Positions 53,261 to 61,494 of a stretch of 64,000 nt of DNA are shown here, piece by piece (the stretch's first letter is position 1; each line of letters opens with the position of its first letter). A model generated the notes under the pieces. It searched no databases. It saw nothing but the letters and a program-made list of their open reading frames with translations, and was not told the origin of the DNA. The stretch is taken from contig NZ_CP036262.1 of NCBI RefSeq assembly GCF_007741495.1, positions 496,001 to 560,000 of the forward strand, in the 5' to 3' direction. The position numbers and the translations under genes were made by a program. Origin of the DNA: Roseimaritima multifibrata (GTDB taxonomy: Bacteria; Planctomycetota; Planctomycetia; Pirellulales; Pirellulaceae).

Positions 53261-53819
53261 ACTCGTCTTATTGATGACGCCGCGTACGGCGTGCCCGTCT
53301 TCCAGCATCCGCTGACGAATGGATGTAGATGCGCTCAACTTTGGGTGCAACGAACCTAAACGGTCAATTGCCAGTATCGCAGGTCCAGCCCGGGCAAAGC
53401 GTAACAAGTGCATAAGAACTGCAAAAGAGGCGAGGTAATTTGGAGAAATCGTTCCTGCATGGTCTCCAGCGTGGTTCGCAATCGCAAAAACTCCGGTGCA
53501 ATCGCTGTGCAAAAGGGATGTATCTTGACATCAAGACGTCATCCCTTCACTTCGAGTGCGCCGTAAATGAATCATTGTTTGATCCATTAGGTCATAGCTG
53601 ATTCCTGCTAGTGATACTGATGCCCCGAAGTCGTTTTATCCTGGTTTCGAAGAGCATGCCTTTGGGCTAGCGAAACGTTTGTTTCTCATAGCAAGCAATC
53701 GCAGAAAGTCGTGTTAAGCGGTTCTTCACGGGAAGGTCACGAATTTGCTATACTTGCCTTTGGGGTTTTGGTCGGACCTGGAGTCTTGATTTTCTATTTC
53801 CGTTCTGAAGGAATGACCT
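53261..53819. other. Divergent region between the flippase and a His-rich protein gene
   Basis: About 560 bases. The left 250 are an open minus-strand frame continuous with the flippase, which might be coding. The right part holds a promoter-like pair (TTCACG 53725-53730, TATACT 53749-53754, spacer 18) and, between it and the gene, GGTCGGACC (53770-53778). Nothing else is recognised. Confidence 0.4.
53725..53778 (+). promoter_or_regulatory. Predicted promoter and GGTCGGACC site of the His-rich coiled-coil gene
   Basis: -35 TTCACG and -10 TATACT with an 18-base spacer; transcription would start near 53761. The palindrome-like TTTTGGTCGGACC (53766-53778) follows, 41 bases before the ATG. The same word stands 38 bases before the His/Cys-rich gene at 33587. 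Confidence 0.5.
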
Positions 53820-54317
53820 ATGTTGCTGTTTCGTTTTGCTGCTTTGACGCTTGCCGCTGCAGTACTGTTTCCACTTGCCACTCCCGCCTTTGCCGATGAT
53901 TCGGACGACCACCAACACATGCTTGAGGAACATGCTGCTGCCAAACAGCAGCATGCTGCTTGGTTGGCTAAAGCCGAAAAGATGAAGGTCGATCACCGCA
54001 AGGCGCTGGCCGCTATGGCTCGTCTGGAAGCCGAGATCTTGGATCACGAAGCGGAGCTTGAAGAGCAGATCTCCAAAATTCGTGTTCACGAAATGTTGAT
54101 CGAAGCCCATGAAAGCTCGATCGCCGCTCACGAAGCGGGGGATGATGTCGATCACGAAAAGCTGTCTAAACAGCACCAACAGATCCATCGTCAGCATGAG
54201 CAAATGGAAAAAGGCATGAGCGCCACAACCGATGACCATGCGGACTTGATCGGTCAATTGATGAAGTTCCTGAAAAATCACACCAAGAAGTTTCACGCCC
54301 ATGGTTCAGGTGAATAA
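53820..54317 (+). CDS. Secreted His-rich coiled-coil protein
   Basis: 165 residues; AAGGA lies seven bases before the ATG. The signal peptide (FRFAALTLAAAVLFPLATPAFA) is followed by a helical, heptad-like mature part with many His (DDHQHMLEEHAAAKQQHAAW, HEMLIEAHESSIAAHE, HQQIHRQHEQMEK, KNHTKKFHAHG), about one residue in seven. Probably an extended coiled coil binding divalent metal outside the cytoplasm. It lies inside the Tad/glycan region but shares an upstream motif with the His/Cys-rich pair at 33 kb, suggesting a common regulator. Confidence 0.7.
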   Translation: MLLFRFAALTLAAAVLFPLATPAFADDSDDHQHMLEEHAAAKQQHAAWLAKAEKMKVDHRKALAAMARLEAEILDHEAELEEQISKIRVHEMLIEAHESSIAAHEAGDDVDHEKLSKQHQQIHRQHEQMEKGMSATTDDHADLIGQLMKFLKNHTKKFHAHGSGE

Positions 54318-54340
54318 AGAATCGGGTGGGAGAAGACGTG

Positions 54341-54363
54341 GGCCGGAACGATGCGTTCCGGCC
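54341..54363. terminator. Perfect hairpin after the His-rich coiled-coil gene
   Basis: GGCCGGAACG ATG CGTTCCGGCC is a ten-base perfect stem, 23 bases past the stop. There is no strong T run (GCCTTCTTT follows), so it may be a weak terminator or the first member of the repeat array that follows. Confidence 0.45.
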
Positions 54364-54370
54364 GCCTTCT

Positions 54371-54667
54371 TTGTGGAGTGTTTGCGGGCCGGAGGGCTCG
54401 GGCCCTTCCGCTAAGAATTCTTGGTTTGCGATCACTTTCTTAGCGGAAGGGCGCAAGCCGTCCGGCCTTTTTGTGGAGTGGTTGCAGGGCCGGAGGGCTC
54501 GCGCCCTTCCGCTAAGAATTTTGGTTTGCGATCACTTTCTTAGCGGAACGGCGCAAGCCGTCCGGCCTTCTTTTGTGGAGTGGTTGCTGGGCCGGAGGGC
54601 TCGCGCCCTGCTGCTAAGAATTCTTGGTTTGCGATCACTTTCTTATTCGCAACGGCGCAAGCCGGAC
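54371..54667. repeat. Three tandem ~100-bp units built from family B REP pairs
   Basis: Units start at 54371, 54471 and 54573 with TTGTGGAGTG. Each contains a G-rich arm (GGCCGGAGGGCTCG), a CCGCTAAGAATT, a constant TTGGTTTGCGATCACTTTC and the inverse REP arm (TTAGCGGAACGGCGCAAGCC). So each unit is a pair of REP elements in opposite orientation, as in BIMEs. The third is worn. An open reading frame through it is spurious. Flanking sequence to 54905 holds no gene. Confidence 0.88.
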
Positions 54668-54905
54668 GCTCTCTCAGGCGTCGCGAATCTTGAAATCAAC
54701 AAGCCGTGGATGAGTTTTGCTGGAAATTTCCACGGTGTTGGCCAAAACGGTTGCTGAAAAATTCTGGTCAAACGCATGCCCCCCCAGCCGGAAAAACCGG
54801 CACAACCGCTCAAGTCGCTGTCCGGGATTGCCGATGATAACGACTATTAGCGGGGTTGGTCGCCCGGATTCATTGGCCCTCAAACCCGTTTTCATAGGGT
54901 GACGC

Positions 54906-56753
54906 ATGCCTGGCTTGGGCACACTTCGACGAACCATTCTGCGGCTGGCGTCCGCTGTGGTGTTCGCATTCGCTTGCGTGCCAACGGCGTCGATCGCACA
55001 GGGCTTATCCAGTCCTCAGAATCCTGCACTGGCACTGCCTAGTCCCATTGCCTCGCCCCCGGTGCGGCGTGCTCCGGAAGCTTACACGGTTGACACAAGT
55101 GGCCCGCAAAATCCGAGTCGCAAAGAGCAACGTTTCCTGATCGAACGCATCGATCCGGAACGAACGCTCGACGTGACCGTCGGACGCCCTTCAATTCTGC
55201 GGTTTAAGGTGCCTGCGTTTCGCGATCAAGTGGGGGATCCCGGGATCGTTGATGTGTTGAGCCTGACGGAAACCGAGTTGAGCATCACCGGCAAGAAGGT
55301 CGGTTCGACCGTGCTGAATCTGTGGTTCAAAGATCCCGCTAACCCAAGCGGCCAAGAGGTGCTGAGCTACCTGATCCGGGTCTCGGACGATCCGGAACGA
55401 TCGCGTCATTACGACGTTCTGTTGGAAAACTTGGAGCGCGATCTCAACCATGGTTTCCCCAATAGTGTCGTTGATTTGAGCTACGTTGGTTCGCAAGTCG
55501 TCGTCCGCGGGAAAGCTCGCGACATCGAAGAGGCAACGCACCTTTTGAGGATTGTCTCACAGAGTTTGCCTACGGATGATCAGGTCGACCAATCGGTGAG
55601 CACCGTACCCGCCGTTTCGCAGAATTCCGCTGCTCCCGGTTTGCTGCAGCCAACGTCATTTCAGGCGGTCGAAGGTTTCACGATTGATGAGATCACTAAC
55701 GCTGGCGGCGTGAATTCGGTCTTTCGAGGCGACTCAGTGACGGGCGCTAATGCCACTCAAATCAATAACCGCGTGGTCAACATGTTGGAGATCGCGGGCG
55801 TTCATCAGGTGATGCTAAAAGTTACGCTGGCGGAAGTCGTTCGCGATTCGGGGCGCAGTCTGATCGCCACGACGCGATTCGGTGTCGATTCCGACAATAC
55901 CAGCGACATCTCGTTCACCCAAGAAACGGGACTGGGGCGATTGACGTTTCAGACCGATCAGTTCTTTTTGCGATTCGATGCACTGAAACGACTGGGAATG
56001 GCTCGCTCGTTATCCGAACCGAACCTGACCACGCTCAGCGGCCAACCGGCAAATTTCCTGGTCGGAGGGCAGTTCCCCATCCTCGAGTCGGTGTCGACCG
56101 TCGCGGCGGTTAATCAGAACATTTCCTATGTCCCATTCGGCGTCCAGCTTTCTGTCCTGCCGACAGTGACCGACGGCGATCGGATTCGATTGCAATTGCA
56201 GGCAACGATCTCGGAAACGGACAGCGGCGGGATTGGCACGGGGAACGACGATCAGAACAACGATCCCAGCCAACCACCTAGCCTGACAACGCGAACGTTT
56301 ACGTCGACAGTGGAGCTGCGGGACACCGAGTCGTTGGCGCTCGCTGGATTGATTCGAAATTCACTAAGCAGTTCCTCGGCACGAGTTCCTTTCCTGGGGG
56401 ACCTGCCCTACGTCGGGAATTTGTTTTCGCAGAACTCGTCGAATTTCCAAGAACAAGAATTGCTGGTCATTGTGACGCCTTATTTGGTTTCGCCGGTTTC
56501 GGCCACAACTCCGCTGGCGCTCCCCGGCAGCGATACTTTTGAACCGGATGACCTGGAGTTCTTCTTGCGAGGATCGATTTATGGATCCGTTCCGGAAGAC
56601 TATCGCACGCCGGTTCGCAGTGACGTGTCGAAAATGCACGCATTTCGTAGCAGCGAACAGAAATACATCATCGGACTTCCTGGGCATTCCTCCGGTCGCC
56701 CGTTGCCAGCGTGTCCGTCGCCTGCCAACCAAATCCTGCGTGAGGTGCCCTGA
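54906..56753 (+). CDS. cpaC: Tad secretin (RcpA/CpaC)
   Basis: 615 residues. Outer-membrane channel for the pilus. It has a signal peptide (LRLASAVVFAFACVPTASIAQ), a pilus-specific N-terminal domain (~80-150: TLDVTVGRPSILRF, VDVLSLTETELSITGKKVGSTVLNLWF), a BON-like domain (~165-220: VVDLSYVGSQVVVRGKARDIEEATHLLRIV) and the secretin core (~300-545: QVMLKVTLAEVVRDS, SLSEPNLTTLSGQPANFLVGGQFP, LRDTESLALAGLIR, VPFLGDLPYVGNLFSQ, LLVIVTPYLVSP). A Ser/Pro tail follows. It starts the second Tad block, 20 kb from the first. Stop overlaps the next start (TGATG). Confidence 0.93.
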   Translation: MPGLGTLRRTILRLASAVVFAFACVPTASIAQGLSSPQNPALALPSPIASPPVRRAPEAYTVDTSGPQNPSRKEQRFLIERIDPERTLDVTVGRPSILRFKVPAFRDQVGDPGIVDVLSLTETELSITGKKVGSTVLNLWFKDPANPSGQEVLSYLIRVSDDPERSRHYDVLLENLERDLNHGFPNSVVDLSYVGSQVVVRGKARDIEEATHLLRIVSQSLPTDDQVDQSVSTVPAVSQNSAAPGLLQPTSFQAVEGFTIDEITNAGGVNSVFRGDSVTGANATQINNRVVNMLEIAGVHQVMLKVTLAEVVRDSGRSLIATTRFGVDSDNTSDISFTQETGLGRLTFQTDQFFLRFDALKRLGMARSLSEPNLTTLSGQPANFLVGGQFPILESVSTVAAVNQNISYVPFGVQLSVLPTVTDGDRIRLQLQATISETDSGGIGTGNDDQNNDPSQPPSLTTRTFTSTVELRDTESLALAGLIRNSLSSSSARVPFLGDLPYVGNLFSQNSSNFQEQELLVIVTPYLVSPVSATTPLALPGSDTFEPDDLEFFLRGSIYGSVPEDYRTPVRSDVSKMHAFRSSEQKYIIGLPGHSSGRPLPACPSPANQILREVP

Positions 56754-57604
56754 TGTTCCGAATCGCATCGACGTTCAAAAAGACGAAGGCAATCGAAAAA
56801 TCACCGGCTCCACAGGATGACGCAATGGCAGACGATAAGACGCGATCACGGTATCGCAAACGCATTGTCGCTCGGAGCCGAGATGCGGCGGTTGTTATCG
56901 TGTCCATGCAAGTTTTCATGGCTAGTGGATGTGCCAATCTCCCTTCGCCATTCGGTCAACGGGAAACCTGTTGTGCCGATGGGCAAGTGGGGTGCTTGCC
57001 TATCGATGCGAGCGAAGTTCCACCAGCGGCTTCGATTAATCACACATATCGCTGTGTCGAGCCAATGCCTGAAGATGCGGTTCCCGCTCCGATCGGAACC
57101 TACATGGGGCAGTGGCGAGGCGCGATGTCCGACGGGGCCCAAAAGCAAAATTGGATCGTCACCCGAAACGAATGGTTTGACGGAGGCAGCCAGCTTGGAC
57201 CGAAAGGGCAACAGCACGTTCAAAGGATCGCCCATTGCCTGGTTACTTATCCGCAACTGGTGGTTATTGAAAACGAGCCTGTGGCGCTGGCATTGGGGGA
57301 CCGTTACGAGGAAGCGGTTCGGGCCAATCAACAATTGCAAATCAAACGTCGTAACGTCGTCGTAGAGGCTTTGGCCGAAGCCGGCGTTCCGGATGCACCA
57401 CAGTGGGTCGTTTTCGCGGATGACCGGAGTGTTGGCGTCCGTGGCGTGGAGGCTCCACTGATTTATAACTCGCAGTTCAGCGGCACAGGGACCGGGAACC
57501 GCGGCGGCATCGGGCAGGGGCAAGGTAGCGGTTTCGGAGGTGGCAGCGGGATCAGCGGTGGTGGTTTTGGTAGTGGTGGATTCGGTGGCGGGGGAATCTT
57601 TTAA
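56753..57604 (+). CDS. Pilus-associated protein, CpaD/OmpA-like, with Gly-rich tail
   Basis: 283 residues. A basic N-terminus precedes a hydrophobic segment and a possible lipobox (FMASGC, Cys near 60), though this lies far from the start. The middle (~130-235: NEWFDGGSQLGPKGQQHVQRIAHCLVTYPQLVVIENE..., RRNVVVEALAEAGVPDA) resembles the OmpA-like/CpaD region that may bind peptidoglycan. The last ~40 residues are almost all Gly, Ser and Phe. Position directly behind the secretin fits CpaD. One of the internal ATGs (56826) may be the true start. Confidence 0.65.
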   Translation: MFRIASTFKKTKAIEKSPAPQDDAMADDKTRSRYRKRIVARSRDAAVVIVSMQVFMASGCANLPSPFGQRETCCADGQVGCLPIDASEVPPAASINHTYRCVEPMPEDAVPAPIGTYMGQWRGAMSDGAQKQNWIVTRNEWFDGGSQLGPKGQQHVQRIAHCLVTYPQLVVIENEPVALALGDRYEEAVRANQQLQIKRRNVVVEALAEAGVPDAPQWVVFADDRSVGVRGVEAPLIYNSQFSGTGTGNRGGIGQGQGSGFGGGSGISGGGFGSGGFGGGGIF

Positions 57605-57605
57605 G

Positions 57606-58343
57606 ATGATGAAACCGCAAATCTTGTGGCTGATGCTCGTTTGTCTGACCGGCTGTGCCGGACTGCCGAGTTTCGACCGATCGCCTGCTTCAAATGAACG
57701 CAGCGAATCGAAATCGAATCCTCGCACGCAACCGAGTTTGACCGATCCAGGCAATCAGGAGTTGGCGATTGCCTGGGAGACCGCACGCTTGGCCGAACAG
57801 CGGGGCATGGATCCTGAAGCGATCGATGCCTACTTGCAAGTTCGTAAACACGCCCCAAATAAGCCAGGTGTCGCGCACGCATTGGCGGTGCTGTACGATC
57901 GGTCGGGAATGACCGACGCCGCTTCACGCGAATACCAAGCGGCACTGCAGGAAAGTCCCAGTGACGCCAACTTGCACTGTGACTATGGCTATTTCCTCTA
58001 CTCAACCGGCGAGAGCGAAGGAGCGGAAGCGAGCTTGCGGGAAGCCTTGCGGCTGCAGCCGGATCACCAGCAGGCGACGATCAACTTGGCTTTAGTGATC
58101 GGCAGCCAAGGCGGTTACGACGAAGCTCACGCGTTGTTTACCAAAGCGATCGGTCCCGCAGCAGCGCTGCACAACGTCGGAATGTTGCGGCTTCGAGCTG
58201 GCGACACCGAAAAGGCGAAGACGATGCTGGCGGAAGCAAAACGCCGGGATCCCAGCATTTCGCAGGGCGAATCGGTGTTGAGCTGGCTGTCGTCGTCCCC
58301 CACCCCTAACGGGTTAGGCGTCGCAGCCCGCCCGTCATCTTAG
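57606..58343 (+). CDS. tadD: TPR lipoprotein (TadD-like)
   Basis: 245 residues from the ATG at 57606 (ATGATG; either can serve). Signal peptide with lipobox: ILWLMLVCLTGCAGLP. Three to four TPRs follow (~75-215: AIDAYLQVRKHAPNKPGVAHALAVLYDRSG, AASREYQAALQESPSDANLHCDYGYFLYSTGE, AEASLREALRLQPDHQQATINLALVIGSQGGYDEA). TadD is a pilotin-like TPR lipoprotein needed for secretin assembly. It directly follows the CpaD-like gene. The frame that starts earlier runs through the Gly-rich region of the previous gene and is not real. Confidence 0.85.
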   Translation: MMKPQILWLMLVCLTGCAGLPSFDRSPASNERSESKSNPRTQPSLTDPGNQELAIAWETARLAEQRGMDPEAIDAYLQVRKHAPNKPGVAHALAVLYDRSGMTDAASREYQAALQESPSDANLHCDYGYFLYSTGESEGAEASLREALRLQPDHQQATINLALVIGSQGGYDEAHALFTKAIGPAAALHNVGMLRLRAGDTEKAKTMLAEAKRRDPSISQGESVLSWLSSSPTPNGLGVAARPSS

Positions 58344-58349
58344 GCGAAG

Positions 58350-58402
58350 TTGCCATGCCGGGGCGTCCCAATGTATAATGCAATAAGATTGCAATTGTAC
58401 AT
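58350..58402 (+). promoter_or_regulatory. Promoter with overlapping dyad before the TadE-like gene
   Basis: TTGCCA (58350-58355) and a consensus TATAAT (58374-58379) are 18 bases apart. From 58371 to 58402, ATGTATAATGCAAT and ATTGCAATTGTACAT form an inverted repeat with one mismatch and one bulge around AAG, overlapping the -10 box and likely transcription start. A repressor or a stem in the leader could act here. Confidence 0.6.
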
Positions 58403-58426
58403 TTTGGTGAACGCCGGGTGAAAGAA

Positions 58427-60172
58427 ATGGCTGAAAATAAGACGGTTCGCGGGTCGCAAGCGACGGCACATCGGCGGGGGCAGGCGCTGGTTGAGTTTGC
58501 GATTATTTCTTTTGTGTTATCGGCGATCGTGGCGGGATTGTTGGGGATCATGGTATTGGCCCTGGGGTCTTTCCAGAACAACATTGCTGCGGAAGGCGCG
58601 GGGCGGATACTGGATCAGCACGAAGCACTAACTGAAGCGAACTTCCTGACGCATTTTGAACTCAATCCCCAAGAGTTCAGCATCGAGGACGCGACCGCTC
58701 AGCAGGTGTACCAGTTTCTGAACGAGTTTGGCGTCGACAGCTACGAACGACCCGAAGTCGATGAGGCCGGTGAGCAAACGTATGAAACGGTGGATTTGCC
58801 GCTGTACGACGAAACGCTGTTGATCCTCAGCATTGATAGTTGGTTGCATTTAGGCGCCCCTGAAAACGCGAACAAGGTGCCGGCGATCAACCGTCTGTTA
58901 TTGCCGAGTTATATCTTCGATCCCGATATCACTTCCGTCGACGGTGAAGCAGAAGATGGGGCGTATCGGTATCCCGGTGCCGTGGTGACCAATGGGGATG
59001 GAAAACCTTCCGTATTAATCCCATTGCTGGATGACGACCGCGACGGCACAACCGTTCCAGGTATCGAGCGTACGTTTAATATCGATCCGGATGAGTTGGA
59101 CGACGAAGAGCTGGAAGGGGATTACGCCTACCCCGTCGCTTCCAATTGGGTCGCGCCGGTGACGGTCGTCAAATGCGAAGAGTGTGGAGACGTGGATAAC
59201 GGGGTGGCGTTCAAGCTGGTCATTTTCTATCCCTCCCAACCGGCTTCGATGATTAGTCTTGAGGTTGTTCGAGACGCCGAAGGCAGAATCGAATCACAGA
59301 CGCCGGTCGAAGCGGATGATGAAGCTCTGGAAACGCAACAAAGTGGTCTGGCTACGCTTCCAACGGGATACGAACCCTTGACGGAGGCATCTGATGTGAC
59401 ACTTGAAGAGAATTCCGCGTTTGGTGCGTCCGCTTCGCGAGGAAAGTATGGTTTGGGTGAAAGCTATGCCTTTCTAATGAAAGTTCGTCCTTATCGCAGG
59501 GTGTTTGAGACGGCAAGTGTGTTTCGACTTCAGCACGATCGGTTGATTGCGAAGTATGAATACATCGATGAAGTAGAAGACCCATTGAATGTTGGCGAGA
59601 CCGTTGCAGTCAGCAGACAATTGCAAGACGACATACCGGAGGCTCTAATGTTTTTGAATCCGCTTATCGAGCGAGATTTCGATTCTTTGGCCGATGATTC
59701 GCTAGCATCGAGGCTTCGCTTGGTCCGTCCAAACTCTTCCATGGTCGGCAATGAGAATATTCAGCTGACAGTACCACAGTCAGGGAAGGGGGCATGGCGC
59801 GTGGTAGTTGCGGCGGAAATTGAGCCAAGGGAGTTGGGCCAATCATGGCTGGAGGGGCACGTTCTAGAAATCCGTGTATATCGCAATGACACTTTCGTTC
59901 AATTAATTGCAGCCCAAACATTGGTACCTCCAATTGCAGAGCCGATTCCTCAAAGCGGAGACCAAACCGGAGACGAGACCGGAGATGGAACCGAGGATGA
60001 AACCGAGGACAAAATTCAACTGGTCGGCCAAGCCGTCATCGATGCAGAGCCGAAGGACGTTATCCAAGTTCGTATCTATTCCAAAAGACCAGACGACGCG
60101 ACTTATGACGTTCAACTTACCGGCGCGCCGGAGCGGAACTGGGTCACCTACGAGTTTCTTGGGGCTCGGTAG
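58427..60172 (+). CDS. TadE-like minor pilin/pseudopilin with large C-terminal domain
   Basis: 581 residues from the ATG at 58427; a GTG at 58418 would add three. The N-terminus has the TadE pattern: HRRGQALVEFAIISFVLSAIVAGLLGIMVLALGSFQNNIAAEGAGRIL, a G-x-[AQ]-L-V-E-F cleavage-like site and a helix. Usual TadE is ~150-200 residues; the remaining ~500 here are acidic and beta-rich, with a Thr/Glu/Asp/Gly repeat (GDQTGDETGDGTEDETEDK, ~527) from a 12-base microrepeat. It may cap or decorate the pilus. CxxC (CEECGD, ~248) is notable. It has its own promoter. Confidence 0.78.
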   Translation: MAENKTVRGSQATAHRRGQALVEFAIISFVLSAIVAGLLGIMVLALGSFQNNIAAEGAGRILDQHEALTEANFLTHFELNPQEFSIEDATAQQVYQFLNEFGVDSYERPEVDEAGEQTYETVDLPLYDETLLILSIDSWLHLGAPENANKVPAINRLLLPSYIFDPDITSVDGEAEDGAYRYPGAVVTNGDGKPSVLIPLLDDDRDGTTVPGIERTFNIDPDELDDEELEGDYAYPVASNWVAPVTVVKCEECGDVDNGVAFKLVIFYPSQPASMISLEVVRDAEGRIESQTPVEADDEALETQQSGLATLPTGYEPLTEASDVTLEENSAFGASASRGKYGLGESYAFLMKVRPYRRVFETASVFRLQHDRLIAKYEYIDEVEDPLNVGETVAVSRQLQDDIPEALMFLNPLIERDFDSLADDSLASRLRLVRPNSSMVGNENIQLTVPQSGKGAWRVVVAAEIEPRELGQSWLEGHVLEIRVYRNDTFVQLIAAQTLVPPIAEPIPQSGDQTGDETGDGTEDETEDKIQLVGQAVIDAEPKDVIQVRIYSKRPDDATYDVQLTGAPERNWVTYEFLGAR

Positions 60173-60786
60173 ATTGGACGTGCCGCGCCGGACAATAATT
60201 TGCGCAAGCCTGGGCTGGTAAAAATTCGGAAGTGTGGCGTCTTCGGCTTTCGCACGTTTCATTCCCGAGTCACGAAGTGACGGTAAGTGATAGCCTGGGA
60301 CGCAAGTCCCAGGAAAGGTAAGCGGATGCAACGAGAGTCACGAAGTGACGGCAGGTGTAATTCGGCAGCTAGCGGGATTTGCTCAAAAAACACATGCCGT
60401 CGCTTCGCGACTCTGCTATTCGAATAACTTCACAACCCCGGACTTGCGTCCGGGGCTATCACATGCCACCGCTTCGCGGTTCTGTCGCTGCTCCGCAGCT
60501 TTGCGTATGGCGGGTGCACGCAGTCATGGGGTTGGCACCCCAGGCTCTATGCGACCGCCGCGGCCGATGCGCGCCCCCGGGCCTAAGGCGTCTAGGATCT
60601 ACCTTGAGCCCCCACCACACACATGGACCCAGCGTTGATGGCATGGGGCGGCCGCCCTTTGGTCACCTCACACCGCCGCTACGCGGCTGACGCTGTGCAA
60701 AATCTATTGGTTTGCGTCGAACCGCTGGCTCTCATTGTTCGTACTACCTGTGATAGGCTTGCCCACGCTCCCTTGCGGACTCCTCT
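60173..60786. repeat. Family C palindromic repeat cluster (BIME-like) and flanking intergenic DNA
   Basis: GAGTCACGAAGTGACGG occurs at 60267-60283 and 60335-60351 (stem GTCAC, loop GAA). CCTGGGACGCAAGTCCCAGG at 60294-60313 is an eight-base stem with a GCAA tetraloop. Mirror copies follow in opposite orientation: CCGTCGCTTCGCGACTC (from 60397) and CCCCGGACTTGCGTCCGGGG (60436-60455, loop TTGC). From ~60510 to 60700 there are further GC-rich palindromic pieces (CCGCCGCGG, GGCGGCCGCC, CCGCCGCTACGCGGC). No gene. Confidence 0.8.
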
Positions 60787-61494
60787 ATGCACGATCATGC
60801 CCACGAATTGACGCTCGGACTGGCGTTTGGACTGGGCATGCTTCATGCGCTCGAGCCGGGGCATGGGAAAACTGCGATGCTGGTTTACTTGTCGGGCGAA
60901 CGCCGCAGTATCTGGCATCCACTGGTGATGGGCGTCTCTAGTGGCTTGGCCCATTCGGTTTCGTTGATTGCGATCGCTATGGCGGTGCATCTGACTCATC
61001 ACCTGGTTACGGGCGATCATCATCACGATGATGAAGTCCTTACGCAGTCGTTGCAGTGGATTAGTGCGGCGTTGGTGATGTGCGTGGGCGTGTGGATGCT
61101 CTGGGCTGCGTGGCGGTCCAAGCCGATGAGTTGCGGTTGTAAATCGCATCGCGAGCACGCGTGTGAATCGCAAAGCGTTTCCAAACGATCGAGCTATTCG
61201 ATGAGTGCTCTGCTGGGTGTCGCTTTTGGGCTTTTGCCTTGCCCTTCGGCGCTGGCAGCCTACTTCACCAGCATGTCGACCGGTTCGCCAGTCGCCGCTT
61301 ACACCGTGATCGGCTTATTCGCCGCCGGCATCGCTACGTCCCTGACCGTTGTCGGTATTTTGCTGCAACGCTTCGGTGGAAAGCTAATTCGCAAAGACAG
61401 CCGACTGGGAAAATTACCCTGGTCCTATATCCGCGCCCTGCTGATCCTGGCCGTCGGCACTTTCTACTGCGGCCGACTTGCCCTGACCGTCTGA
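60787..61494 (+). CDS. Nickel/cobalt exporter, NicO/RcnA-like family
   Basis: 235 residues with six helices. The hallmark first-helix motif GLGMLHALEPGHGKTAMLVYLSGER and the second-half GVAFGLLPCPSALAAYFTSM match NicO/RcnA transporters, as do the His-rich N-terminus (HDHAHE) and loop (HLTHHLVTGDHHHDDE) and a Cys/His loop (CGCKSHREHACE). RcnA exports Ni/Co to avoid toxicity. The metal cannot be fixed by sequence. No rcnR-type regulator lies beside it. It stands alone between a repeat cluster and the PEP-CTERM gene. Confidence 0.85.
   Translation: MHDHAHELTLGLAFGLGMLHALEPGHGKTAMLVYLSGERRSIWHPLVMGVSSGLAHSVSLIAIAMAVHLTHHLVTGDHHHDDEVLTQSLQWISAALVMCVGVWMLWAAWRSKPMSCGCKSHREHACESQSVSKRSSYSMSALLGVAFGLLPCPSALAAYFTSMSTGSPVAAYTVIGLFAAGIATSLTVVGILLQRFGGKLIRKDSRLGKLPWSYIRALLILAVGTFYCGRLALTV

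Noticed and set aside
53261-53512. N-terminal extension of the flippase
   Set aside because: The open frame continues for 84 codons, but the sequence lacks a hydrophobic or conserved pattern, and the ATG at 53260 gives a normal start.
54371-54667. Possible CRISPR array
   Set aside because: Units are ~100 bp, contiguous and REP-derived, without unique spacers, and there are no cas genes.
54326-54757. 143-codon plus-strand frame
   Set aside because: It runs through three tandem REP-pair units; its protein is a repeated Arg/Pro/Ser pattern created by the DNA repeat.
56846-57754. 302-codon minus-strand frame
   Set aside because: It lies opposite the CpaD-like and TadD-like genes, which have signal peptides and overlapping starts; a typical antisense shadow in GC-rich DNA.
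60500-60700. Possible structured RNA
   Set aside because: Several GC-rich palindromes are present, but no known riboswitch or tRNA layout; they fit better with the repeat cluster.
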